DNA of 50,215 nt, taken from NCBI GenBank assembly GCA_041492185.1, contig JBGPWL010000027.1, positions 1 to 50,215 of the forward strand, in the 5' to 3' direction. Below, in pieces: positions 25,020 through 32,843 of this stretch (the stretch's first letter is position 1; the number at the start of each line of letters is the position of its first letter). The stretch comes from JAOAPY01 sp041492185. GTDB lineage: Bacteria > Acidobacteriota > Blastocatellia > Pyrinomonadales > Pyrinomonadaceae. The notes below the pieces were generated by a model. That model had not been told where the DNA came from, did no database searches, and worked only from the letters and a program-made list of their open reading frames with translations. The translations under genes and the position numbers were made by a program.

Positions 25020-25319
25020 TCACCTTCTGCTGCCGCGCCCGGCAAGCCAGCCGGCCAGCGCGCCGACTCCAAGGCCGACCGCAAAAGTGATCGCAACCGA
25101 ACGGAGCGGATCGCGTTTGATGCGATGCGCCGTTTCTTCAACCAGATCTTCGGCGGCATAGCGGCCACGTTTAGCTAATCGACGTGCCTCAACCATGGCG
25201 TCTTCAACTGCGTGAGAAGCGCGGACCTTCAAACGCGTGGCCTCAGCTCCCACCTCGATCACGCGCTCGCCGGCGTGCACCGCTTTGCCAAGCAAACTTC
25301 TCTTATCGTCTTCAGCCAT
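25020..25319 (-). CDS. YqjD/ElaB-like small membrane-anchored protein
   Basis: A 99-residue protein with AAAGGAG before its ATG. The first ~70 residues are charged and helical (RSLLGKAVHAGERVIEVGAE, AMVEARRLAKRGRYAAEDLV). The C-terminus is a glycine-zipper transmembrane segment (SVAITFAVGLGVGALAGWLAG) that ends in GRGSRR. This layout matches the DUF883/ElaB-YqjD family of tail-anchored inner-membrane proteins, some of which bind ribosomes in stationary phase in E. coli. The family match is by architecture rather than strong identity. It is monocistronic, flanked by repeat elements on both sides. Confidence 0.7.
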   Translation of the reverse strand: MAEDDKRSLLGKAVHAGERVIEVGAEATRLKVRASHAVEDAMVEARRLAKRGRYAAEDLVEETAHRIKRDPLRSVAITFAVGLGVGALAGWLAGRGSRR

Positions 25320-25396
25320 AACTACTCCTTTAGTAAATCAATGTGAGGCCAGTCTAGCGCCAGCCTGCGTTTGAGGAAAGTGACGGGCGTTTAATG

Positions 25397-25452
25397 AGTC
25401 CGATTCATCGGGCTTTCCCGAAGGTTACTAGACCGGCCGTTTGACGGCCGGG
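25397..25452 (+). repeat. REP unit, first family, left copy
   Basis: Matches the unit next to the Y1 transposase (49205-49262), including TTTCCCGAAGG, GTTACTAGACC and the terminal hairpin GGCCGTTTGACGGCC. Confidence 0.85.
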
Positions 25453-25588
25453 TTCAGTGGCGGCGATTTGCTCAAGCGCGCTTTAGCGTGCTTCTCGACT
25501 CGGGGCTTTAGCCACGCCAGCCAACCTCGCTAAAGCCGCGGCGAGAAGGAGGCTAAGAGCCCCCTCATCAATTCCTGTTGGAGTTCTA

Positions 25589-25644
25589 CCCAGCCGTAAA
25601 CGGCTGGTCTAGTAACCCTGCGGGCAAGCCGCATGAATGCGGCT
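25589..25644 (-). repeat. REP unit, first family, right copy (inverted)
   Basis: The reverse complement contains AGCCGCATTCATGCGGCT, then GGGTTACTAGACCAGCC and a terminal hairpin CAGCCGTTTACGGCTG. With the left copy it makes an inverted pair (REPIN) 192 bp long between outer pairs, ending 13 bp before the DPP IV stop codon. Confidence 0.85.
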
Positions 25645-25656
25645 GGGGGACGTCCG

Positions 25657-27957
25657 TTACTCGCCGCGCGCTCCTGCCGGCAATTTTTCTTTGAGAAAGC
25701 GCGTCAACAATCCGAACAAGTGGAGTCTTGTGCCGCGGCCTTCATAGATGCCGTGCGATCGATTTGGATAAACCATGATCGTAAATGGCTTGTTCGCTGC
25801 GACCAGAGCGTTGACGAGTGCTTCGGTCCCCTGATAGTGAACGTTGTCATCGCCCGAGCCATGGACTACCAGAAGCTGGCCCTGCAACTGACCGGCAAAG
25901 GTGACCGGCGAACTCTCCTTGTATTCATCCGGGTGATCCTGCGGCAGCGCGCAATAGCGTTCCTGATAAATCGTGTCGTAGTAACGGATGTCCGGAACCG
26001 GCGCGACCGCCATCGCCATGTGATAGAGATCCGGATAACGGAAAATTGCATTGAGGCTTCCCGATCCGCCTCCGCTCCAGCCCCAGATGCCAACGCGCGC
26101 CGCATCGACAAACGGCCACTTGTCGATCGCCTTCACAGCGTTTGCATGATCCTGTGAATTCACTATTCCTGTTTTGCGGTAGACAACTTTGCGCCATTGC
26201 CGGCCGCGCGGCGCAGGCGTGCCGCGGGGATCGACGCTCATGACAATGTAGCCTTGCTGCGCCAGCATCATGTGCCACACAAACGTCCCGCCGCCCCAAT
26301 TATCAGTGACGGTCTGGGCCGCCGGTTCCCCGTAGACATAGAAGAGCACCGGATAATGTTTATGCGAATCAAAGTCAGGCGGCTTGATCATCCAGCCGTC
26401 CAACTGCACGCCCTCACCGATGTCGACCCGGAAAAATTCCGCGGGCGTTTGTTTTAATCTCCCAAGCCGCTCCCGAAGTTCGTGGTTGTCGATGAGCATT
26501 CGCACTTTCGCGTGTTCCGGCAACCGAACAATTTCAGTCACCGGCGGTTTCGCGAATGCCGCGAACGTATGAATTGCGAAATCGCCGCGAGCTGGAAAGC
26601 TGTATCGATGCGTTCCCGCTTCAGTGGCGGGAGACAACTTTTCGGCTTTGCCACTGCCATCGAGCCGAACGCGAAACAGGTATTTCTGCGTGGCGTTATC
26701 CGGCGAAGCATCAAAATAAATCCAGCCACCGCCCGTATCCACTTTCTCAACCTCGATCACATCAAAGTCGCCATTTGTAATGTTGCGAATGTCTTTTCCA
26801 TCTCGCGATATCGAATAGATGTGACGCCAGCCGTCGCGCTCGCTCGCCCACAAAAATCTTTTGCCGCCGTCGATCCATTCAACGTCGCCACGCGTCATGC
26901 CGTGCTTGTCCCAATCGAGTTCACCGAAGCCAACATCAACCCAGGCGTCATCTTTTTCGATCAGAATCGTACGCACTTTGCCCGTGCGAATATCGCCGAG
27001 CATCACCGTATCGGTGTTCTGAAGCCGGTTGAGTTGTTGAATGACAACCTCGGAAGAATTCTCGGCCCACTCCATCCGCGGCAGATAATTGTTGCGTGGG
27101 TCGCCCGGAATATCGAACCACTGCGTCGGTCCACCGCGTGAGCTGATAACGCCAACGCGCGCGGCAGAGTTCATTTCGCCGGCTTTCGGATACGGAAATG
27201 AAGTGATTACCGGATAGAGCCCAGCGGTATCGTTGATAAGCTGAAATTCCTTCACACCATCGGAGTTGAGTTGCCAGTAAGCGATGTGTTCGCCGTCAGG
27301 ACTCCAGCGCCAGCCATCGCGACAAGAAAGTTCTTCTTCGTAAACCCAGTCGAACGTTCCATTGATCAGATGAAACGTGCCGTTGGTGGTTACGGGCGTG
27401 ATGTTGCCGTCGGCTATGGTCTCTACGTAGATGTTGTTCTCGCGCACATAACCGACTCGAGTTCCGTCCGGAGAAAACTTCGCAAACATCAGCGACGATG
27501 GCTTCGCTCCGGCGCCACCGAGTTTTTGCAACTTCGCCGTCTTCAGATCGAATACCCAATAATCGCCGCGAGTATTGCTACGCCAGACGCGCGCCGTATC
27601 CGTGAAAAGCAAAAGCTTTTGCGCGTCGGCACTCAGATCGAAATGCTCCACCGCCAAGGGCGCAGAAGCGCCTGCTGGGATAAGCTTCTCAGCCGAGAGA
27701 AAAGTAGTTTTCGCGCCTGTCGCTGCGTCGTAGCGAACGATGTCGACCGCGTTCGCTTTGGACGATGGCTCCAGCACGAAATACCCGCTGCCATCATCCT
27801 GCCACTGAAGCGCGTCGAGCGCTTGAGCGCGATAAGTGAAAACACTTTCGAGAGTAAGCAGGTCAGACCCGGTCTGCTGCGTTGGTTGCTGCGCGTATGC
27901 AGCCGCGGTCAGTAACAGCACCAGCAACATAGCGAAGGGTTTACGATTTCGATTCAT
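25657..27957 (-). CDS. Secreted dipeptidyl peptidase IV (S9B family)
   Basis: A 766-residue serine peptidase that removes X-Pro or X-Ala dipeptides from peptide N-termini. The signal peptide (FAMLLVLLLTAAAYAQ) is followed by an eight-bladed beta-propeller. FDWVYEEEL carries the two glutamates that bind the substrate N-terminus. The alpha/beta-hydrolase domain has the nucleophile Ser628 in WGWSGGGSGS, the acid in VVHGSGDDNVHYQ (D703/D704) and His735 in NRSHGIYEG. AAGGAGAAACCAA precedes the start. Full family length, no damage seen. The gene's stop codon lies 13 bp beyond a REP element, so readthrough would form a hairpin in the 3' untranslated region. Confidence 0.95.
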   Translation of the reverse strand: MNRNRKPFAMLLVLLLTAAAYAQQPTQQTGSDLLTLESVFTYRAQALDALQWQDDGSGYFVLEPSSKANAVDIVRYDAATGAKTTFLSAEKLIPAGASAPLAVEHFDLSADAQKLLLFTDTARVWRSNTRGDYWVFDLKTAKLQKLGGAGAKPSSLMFAKFSPDGTRVGYVRENNIYVETIADGNITPVTTNGTFHLINGTFDWVYEEELSCRDGWRWSPDGEHIAYWQLNSDGVKEFQLINDTAGLYPVITSFPYPKAGEMNSAARVGVISSRGGPTQWFDIPGDPRNNYLPRMEWAENSSEVVIQQLNRLQNTDTVMLGDIRTGKVRTILIEKDDAWVDVGFGELDWDKHGMTRGDVEWIDGGKRFLWASERDGWRHIYSISRDGKDIRNITNGDFDVIEVEKVDTGGGWIYFDASPDNATQKYLFRVRLDGSGKAEKLSPATEAGTHRYSFPARGDFAIHTFAAFAKPPVTEIVRLPEHAKVRMLIDNHELRERLGRLKQTPAEFFRVDIGEGVQLDGWMIKPPDFDSHKHYPVLFYVYGEPAAQTVTDNWGGGTFVWHMMLAQQGYIVMSVDPRGTPAPRGRQWRKVVYRKTGIVNSQDHANAVKAIDKWPFVDAARVGIWGWSGGGSGSLNAIFRYPDLYHMAMAVAPVPDIRYYDTIYQERYCALPQDHPDEYKESSPVTFAGQLQGQLLVVHGSGDDNVHYQGTEALVNALVAANKPFTIMVYPNRSHGIYEGRGTRLHLFGLLTRFLKEKLPAGARGE

Positions 27958-28005
27958 TTGGTTTCTCCTTGATGCAAAAGATCTTTTTGCAATTAGTTCA
28001 AATCG

Positions 28006-28167
28006 CTAATTTGGACAGGCGGAAGAAATATTCGCCGGCAGAAGCTTCAACGCGATCGGGCAATCGAGTCTAGTGTCCTGCGCCAGATACACTTCACCCC
28101 TCCCTCCCGCGCCAATTTTCGAGACGATGCGGTAGTGCGATGATTCGTGTCCGGCAAGAGTTCCATT
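28006..28167 (-). pseudogene. Remnant of a Ser/Thr kinase N-lobe
   Basis: On the minus strand the frame reads GTLAGHESSHYRIVSKIGAG and then GRGEVYLAQDTRLDCPIALK, ending at a TAG after ISSACPN. This is the start of a Pkn-type kinase: SHYRI, a glycine loop (GAGGRGEV, where M is replaced by R) and the lysine strand (IALKLLP). It ends after ~50 codons with no start codon of its own in a normal context, so it is a stump. Similar kinases are at 30270 and 37094. Confidence 0.75.
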
Positions 28168-28173
28168 AGTCTT

Positions 28174-28302
28174 TCAACTCACTGCGGAAACGTCCGCTTT
28201 TAGCCAGTTCGCGGCCTTAAACAGCGGCGGCCCTTCGCCGACGGTCGCGTAAGCGATGCGCGCGCCATCAGCCGTAGTGCAAAAATGAATTTGCTGCTCC
28301 AT
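28174..28302 (-). pseudogene. Remnant of an alpha/beta-hydrolase or cyclase-linked gene
   Basis: A 42-codon stump from ATG 28302 to TGA 28174. It reads MEQQIHFCTTADGARIAYAT followed by VGEGPPLFKAANWL. This matches the first ~35 residues of the alpha/beta-hydrolases that open many adenylate/guanylate-cyclase-type regulators (pattern IRFC...DG.RIAYA..G.GPPLV.AANWL). It then loses similarity and stops. It lies directly next to the kinase stump, in the same orientation. Confidence 0.7.
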
Positions 28303-28486
28303 CCGGTAAAGTGCTCTTGAATTGCGCGGCAATCCTAGCGTGCCGCGCATTCTATTGAGTGGCGGTCATCGTTTCAAGTATTTGGCGGCCGGTCGCACGT
28401 TGGCGTAGGATCTCGAAGTGGCGGAGGTTTGAAGTCTTGAGAAGAAAAAGAACCCAAAAGAAATCGTAAAATGATTTCCCTCCTGT

Positions 28487-28492
28487 TATAAT
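28487..28492 (+). promoter_or_regulatory. -10 box TATAAT just before a start codon
   Basis: A perfect TATAAT ends six bases before ATG 28499, so transcription would begin at or beside the start codon and make a leaderless message. No good -35 hexamer is visible at the normal distance, and no ribosome-binding site precedes the ATG, which supports the leaderless reading. Confidence 0.5.
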
Positions 28493-28498
28493 TCGGCC

Positions 28499-28909
28499 AT
28501 GAATTCGAGTCAGGAAGATACGATTTTGGGATTGCCGCGCCGACCGCGCATCGCCGACGCTTCCGCCAGCACGATCCTTTGGGCTATTGCTGGCGGGCTC
28601 ATTGCGGGCCCAGTCGGTGTGCTTGTTGGCGGCGCAGCCGGGAATGCTCTAGCTAACCAGCGACAGCCGCTTGAAATGGCAATCCGAGAGTATTTTGCAA
28701 AACGCGGATTAGAATTGATTTTCTACTATCCTGCTCCCAGAGCCTTTAAGGCTACCTTCCGATATGGCGCGAACGCTTACTGGACAGTTGAAAGCGTCAT
28801 GCCTGACGGGCTGCCGCTTTCGTCTGAAGACAGCGCTGACTGGCTTTACGGCAACCTGATCCAAAACGAACTACCCCAAGTTCTGCCTAGGATACAGCGG
28901 GCCAGTTAA
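28499..28909 (+). CDS. Glycine-zipper membrane protein, partner of the GGDEF gene
   Basis: A 136-residue protein of unknown function. Residues 22-52 are a glycine-rich hydrophobic stretch (TILWAIAGGLIAGPVGVLVG and then GAAGNALA), long enough for one membrane helix or a tight hairpin. The remaining ~80 residues look soluble, with alternating helices and strands (MAIREYFAKRGLELIFYYPA, FKATFRYGANAYWTVESVM). There is no signal peptide before the hydrophobic part. Only one base separates its stop from the ATG of the GGDEF gene, so the two surely form an operon. A membrane effector or sensor controlled by the second gene is an inference. Confidence 0.7.
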   Translation: MNSSQEDTILGLPRRPRIADASASTILWAIAGGLIAGPVGVLVGGAAGNALANQRQPLEMAIREYFAKRGLELIFYYPAPRAFKATFRYGANAYWTVESVMPDGLPLSSEDSADWLYGNLIQNELPQVLPRIQRAS

Positions 28910-28910
28910 A

Positions 28911-29576
28911 ATGAGTCTCGATGAAACAATTGAACGACTGGAAAAATTTGTCGCGGAAGTAAGACAAGCTTCACTCGTTGATGAGATGACCGGACTCGGT
29001 AGCATTATAGCGCTGAGTCAAGAAGGACGTTTGATTAGCGAAGCGGTGAGCGAGTTCGATGTGGTGGTCTTTGGCGATCTCAACGATTTCAAGCATCTCA
29101 ATGACGATCATACACACGCCGCGGGGGATGTTGCCCTTAAGACGGTCGGCGAACTTATGCTTAGGATCTTTGTTGGGACTTTTCAGGGCAATGCATTCCG
29201 GCAGAGCGGAGACGAATTCGTAATCCTGCTCAAACAAGATTCAGTCGCAGGGTTTTTGTCATCTGTTCCTTCCTTTGCCAGGATTCCTTTCTCATACAAT
29301 AACGAGGGATTGGAAACCGGGATGACCTTCGGCTATGCCCGGAGCGACGGGAAAACGGGCTTCGACGATTTGCTGGAACGTGCGGACGTTGCTTGCCAGT
29401 TTGCGAAAGCAGATGGCAACGCGGCGAGCGAATGGACAGAACACATGAAGCTCAATCCGTTGGTAAGAATAGGTGGAAGATGCCGAAAGTGCGGCGCCAA
29501 GATTAGCTGCAACATCCCTAAATCCGATGCCCCGCGTGAACTCAAATTCTGCCCGTGTTGCGGTGAATCGCTCTAG
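28911..29576 (+). CDS. GGDEF-domain protein with C-terminal zinc ribbon
   Basis: A 221-residue protein. A short helix (residues 1-20) leads into a GGDEF domain. DEMTGLGS and FGDLNDFKHLNDD (D55 and ND64-65) match the metal and base-binding parts. FRQSGDEFVILL carries SGDEF at 99-103, a slightly degenerate active-site loop. No RxxD inhibitory site is visible upstream of it. The C-terminus is a zinc ribbon with C191, C194, C214 and C217 (CRKCGAKISC ... CPCCGESL). GGDEF enzymes make cyclic di-GMP or related dinucleotides. The pairing with a zinc ribbon, and with a small membrane protein before it, is unusual; a two-gene nucleotide-signalling cassette is plausible but unproven. Confidence 0.82.
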   Translation: MSLDETIERLEKFVAEVRQASLVDEMTGLGSIIALSQEGRLISEAVSEFDVVVFGDLNDFKHLNDDHTHAAGDVALKTVGELMLRIFVGTFQGNAFRQSGDEFVILLKQDSVAGFLSSVPSFARIPFSYNNEGLETGMTFGYARSDGKTGFDDLLERADVACQFAKADGNAASEWTEHMKLNPLVRIGGRCRKCGAKISCNIPKSDAPRELKFCPCCGESL

Positions 29577-29594
29577 ACACGGCTAACCACCCAA

Positions 29595-30167
29595 TCAAGC
29601 CCTTCCTGCCACCTCTCCCGTCTGCGTATTGACGCGGACGACTTCGCCTTCTTTGATAAAAAGCGGCACGCGTACGGCGAGGCCGGTCTCGAGCGTCGCT
29701 TGTTTGCTGGCGCCGCCGGCTGCGGTGTCGCCGCGCATCCCCAGCTCGGTAGACGCGACAGCGAGCTCGACGTATTGCGGAAACTGAAGCGAGACGGGTG
29801 CGCCGTTGTATTTCAAGACCTGCAGGGACACGCCCTCTTTGAGATAGCCGCGATCTGACTCAAGGTCGTCGGCGGTAAAGGTAAACTGCTCGTAGCTCTT
29901 CTCATCCATGAAATGAAAACCTTGCGCGTCACTATAAAGAAAGGACGCGGGCGCGAACTCAACATCCGGTTCCGCAAACTTTTCGCTCGAACGAAAACTT
30001 TTTTCCAGGACGGCGCTGGTCAACAAATGACGCAACCGCGTGCGCACCATCGTCGCGCCGCCTCGTGCGGTTGGTGAAGCAAAGAAAACCTCAAGCACCA
30101 GATACGGTTGCCCGTCAACATCGATCAGCAGCTTGCGCTTAAGTTCGTTGGCTCCGATCAGCGCCAT
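29595..30167 (-). CDS. efp: Elongation factor P family protein, EfpL/YeiP-like
   Basis: A 190-residue translation factor with three beta-barrel domains that binds between the P and E sites and helps stalled ribosomes. The N-terminal KOW-like domain has the loop SPTARGGATMVRTRLRHLLT with R35 at the tip. This loop resembles the SPTARG loop of E. coli YeiP (EfpL) rather than the lysine-tipped PGKG loop of classic EF-P. The middle domain has FHFMDEKSYEQFTF, matching the YVFMD/YEQ signature of the family. The C-terminus (ATLETGLAVRVPLFIKEGE) fits both. TTGGAGGAATG precedes its start. It follows the TPR-kinase gene on the same strand by 102 bp. Confidence 0.88.
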   Translation of the reverse strand: MALIGANELKRKLLIDVDGQPYLVLEVFFASPTARGGATMVRTRLRHLLTSAVLEKSFRSSEKFAEPDVEFAPASFLYSDAQGFHFMDEKSYEQFTFTADDLESDRGYLKEGVSLQVLKYNGAPVSLQFPQYVELAVASTELGMRGDTAAGGASKQATLETGLAVRVPLFIKEGEVVRVNTQTGEVAGRA

Positions 30168-30269
30168 TGCGGTTCATTCCTCCAAAAGGTCAAGCAAGAG
30201 AAACCGGCGTCGACCCTCGTCTCGCGGATCTCATAGGGGCCGAGTTGTCAGAAGAGGCTCTCAATCAAA

Positions 30270-32780
30270 TCACGGCGGAAAGACGCGGCGCACAAGATCT
30301 GCAAAACGCCGATCGGAGCGCAGGCTGTCTACCATCGGATCCGTTTTTAGCTGCGTAAGGTAATCTGACCGATCTGCGAACGCTTTTTCCAGCCACTCAA
30401 ATGCGTGGTCCTTATCGCCCAAGCCGATATAAATGCGCGCGACGCGTATTGGCGCCGAGTATCGACCTACTGCCAGCGCTTGTATCTGAGCCATTACTTT
30501 CAGTGCTTCATTCTTACGACCGGCCAATGCATAAGCGAAGCCAAGTTGGGACAGGCCATCTCCGCTTTGCGGATCGACCGCCTTTTGCAGATGAGGGATA
30601 GCTTCGTCGTACTGACCTTTTTGCAAGTGCGCATATCCACGCCAGGCATGCGCTGAACTCGAATTAGGATCCATGTCGAGCATTTTATTCGCGTGTTCGG
30701 TCAGCCGGTCGTATTGATGGGTGAAGTAGAAGATGCTGCCCAGGTTGCCATTGACGAAGGGCGATAGCGGATCAAGCTGAACCGCTCGATTCGCAAACGA
30801 CAACGCTTCGTCCGACCGCCCCAGACGCGCCAGGAAATTGCCATACTCGACTTGAACATTGGGCTCGTTTGGACTCAAGGCAATGGCGCGCTTGTATTCC
30901 TCTTCGGCTGCGTCAAACTTCCAATCTCCCCACCAGTAAACTTCCGCCAGAGCTACGTGAGCTTCAGCCATAGAACCGTCGAGTGCCAGAGCTCTTTTGA
31001 TAGCCTCCTTGGCTTTTGGCATCGCCTCAGTCGGCGGCAAAAAGGAACTGGATATCTCGGTGTAGACCGATGCCAATCCGGCATAAGCCTGCGCATAATT
31101 AGGGTCTGTTTTGATCGCCTGATTGAACGAGTCGATGGCCTTCTTATAGCTCTCTTCCTTATGCTGAAAGAAATAATAGCGTCCTTTCAAAAATGCCTGG
31201 TACGCTTCGGCCGGCGGCGTGTGTTTCTTCGCTAGTTGCTGCCCTTCACCACTCAACCTCAGGCTTAACTTCTCTAGTATTTGTTTTGAGATTTCGCTCT
31301 GCACCACTTGAATGTCAGCGAGCTTGCGATCGTATTGCTCGCCCCAAAGTTGGGACCCTTTGTCTACATCAATCAATTCCGTTTGCACGTTTATTGTGTC
31401 GCCACGTTGGCTGACGCGCCCGGTGAGGACCGCCCGCACGCCCAGCTTGCGCCCGATCTCCTGCGGATCAAGTTGCTGCCCTTTGTAGCGAAACACCGTG
31501 CTGCGCGGGATCACACGCAACTGGGGAAGTTGAGAAAAATAATTAATGAGGCTTTCCGTGATGCCGTCGGAAAGATACTCGGTGTTTGCATCGCCGCTGG
31601 TATTGACAAACGGGAGCACGGCGATTGATTCAATTGCGACTCCAGTGTTTCGCGTGCGCAGATAAACGGCGAGGCTAACAATTCCAATTGCAAGTACAGC
31701 CACGGAGATTATCGCCGCAAGTTTATGCTGTTTGATTCCAGTGGCGATGTACTCGGCGCTTGAGGCGCGTGTCGACAGCGAAGTTGGCGGCGTGCTGGTC
31801 GTGGCGCTGAAGCTTGCGCGTGTGTCAGTCTCCCCGCCTAAAGGCCCCATTGCCATACTGCCGGTTAGCGGCGACACGGTTGTATCAATGCCCGCGCTTT
31901 CCAAAGCGCGTCGCACTTCTCTCAATTCAATCGCCAGGTCCTTGATCGTCTGATATCTGTCTTCGGGATCCTTCGCCAGGCACCGGCGCACAATGCGCTG
32001 CAATTCGTCGGGCGCGGCGGCGTTTGTTTCCTTAATCAGTGGAGTCGGCCCATACACGATCTTGTGCAGAGAATCCAGAGCCTCCTTGCCCGCAAAGGCC
32101 TTCCGCCCGGACGCTGCTTCGAACAAGATGCAACCGAAAGAGAAAATGTCTGAGCGATGATCGACCTCTCTGGTTTTTCCCTGTGCCTGCTCGGGCGACA
32201 TGTAGCCGACTGTGCCACGAACGATCCCGGGTGTTGAATGCAGTGCCGTAGCGATTTCGCTTGAGAGCCCTTCCTCGCGGTCAGACGCTTGCGCTTGCGG
32301 CTCGATCAGTTTTGCCAGGCCGAAATCCAGGATCTTCGCGTGTCCATCGCGCGTGATCATGATGTTGTCCGGCTTGAGATCGCGATGCACGATACCGACA
32401 GCGTGAGCTTTGGCTAATCCTTCTGCCACATGCTGCAAATGGCGCAAGAGCTTTCTCAGATCAGTTTGCCTGCCATGAATATATTCGCGCAGCGTCTGAC
32501 CATCGACAAACTCCATCGCGATGAAGTGCTGCCCGTCAACTTCGTCAATTTCATAAACGTGAGCGATGTTCGGATGATTTAGCGCGGCGGCTGCTTTCGC
32601 CTCCTGAACAAAGCGGTTCATGCGGTCCTGACTCGCAGCAACATCGGCGGGCAGAATCTTCAGCGCGACTTTGCGATCCAGCTTTGTATCCTGCGCGAGA
32701 TACACCTCACCCATCCCACCCGCACCAATCTTTGAGCGGATTTCGTAACGACCGAGTTTTATTCCTGCCTCAAGAACCAT
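30270..32780 (-). CDS. Ser/Thr protein kinase with TolB-like and TPR modules
   Basis: An 836-residue membrane kinase. ATG 32780 was chosen because AGAGG precedes it; ATG 32816 adds 12 atypical residues. The kinase domain has GAGGMGEVYLAQDT, K41 in VALKIL, HRDLKPDN (132-139) and DFG (152-154), plus the APE-like YMSPEQAQG. After a low-complexity linker there is one membrane segment at ~355-380 (LAAIISVAVLAIGIVSLAVYL). Then comes a TolB/FlgO-like domain starting SIAVLPFVNTSGDANTEYLS, and TPR repeats rich in NPNIAHVY-like and LDPNS patterns to residue ~830. The same effector module is carried by the winged-helix gene at 34754. It is one of three kinase-related genes in a row on this strand. Confidence 0.92.
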   Translation of the reverse strand: MVLEAGIKLGRYEIRSKIGAGGMGEVYLAQDTKLDRKVALKILPADVAASQDRMNRFVQEAKAAAALNHPNIAHVYEIDEVDGQHFIAMEFVDGQTLREYIHGRQTDLRKLLRHLQHVAEGLAKAHAVGIVHRDLKPDNIMITRDGHAKILDFGLAKLIEPQAQASDREEGLSSEIATALHSTPGIVRGTVGYMSPEQAQGKTREVDHRSDIFSFGCILFEAASGRKAFAGKEALDSLHKIVYGPTPLIKETNAAAPDELQRIVRRCLAKDPEDRYQTIKDLAIELREVRRALESAGIDTTVSPLTGSMAMGPLGGETDTRASFSATTSTPPTSLSTRASSAEYIATGIKQHKLAAIISVAVLAIGIVSLAVYLRTRNTGVAIESIAVLPFVNTSGDANTEYLSDGITESLINYFSQLPQLRVIPRSTVFRYKGQQLDPQEIGRKLGVRAVLTGRVSQRGDTINVQTELIDVDKGSQLWGEQYDRKLADIQVVQSEISKQILEKLSLRLSGEGQQLAKKHTPPAEAYQAFLKGRYYFFQHKEESYKKAIDSFNQAIKTDPNYAQAYAGLASVYTEISSSFLPPTEAMPKAKEAIKRALALDGSMAEAHVALAEVYWWGDWKFDAAEEEYKRAIALSPNEPNVQVEYGNFLARLGRSDEALSFANRAVQLDPLSPFVNGNLGSIFYFTHQYDRLTEHANKMLDMDPNSSSAHAWRGYAHLQKGQYDEAIPHLQKAVDPQSGDGLSQLGFAYALAGRKNEALKVMAQIQALAVGRYSAPIRVARIYIGLGDKDHAFEWLEKAFADRSDYLTQLKTDPMVDSLRSDRRFADLVRRVFPP

Positions 32781-32843
32781 TGCCTCTTTAGCGGTGCCAA
32801 AGTCACGGCGCTCCAAATCATCTCTGCAGGTTGTGATCCGCGC

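Larger units (their letters stand above)
25320..25656. other. Intergenic region filled by a REPIN-like element
   Basis: The stretch contains no gene. It holds two inverted REP units (25397-25452 and 25589-25644) and a central part with GCTAAAGCC-type hairpins. Positions 25471-25514 match the reverse complement of the right end of the Y1 transposase element at 49760-49799. Confidence 0.8.
27958..28498. other. 541-bp region holding two gene stumps
   Basis: Besides the two stumps at 28006-28167 and 28174-28302, nothing is recognised from 28303 to 28486. The last bases form the promoter of the next operon. Confidence 0.6.

Noticed and set aside
28499..29576. Direct call as a Panoptes-type mCpol/2TM system
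   Set aside because: The second protein is a near-canonical GGDEF domain with an extra zinc ribbon, and the first has a single long hydrophobic stretch. The similarity is one of layout only.
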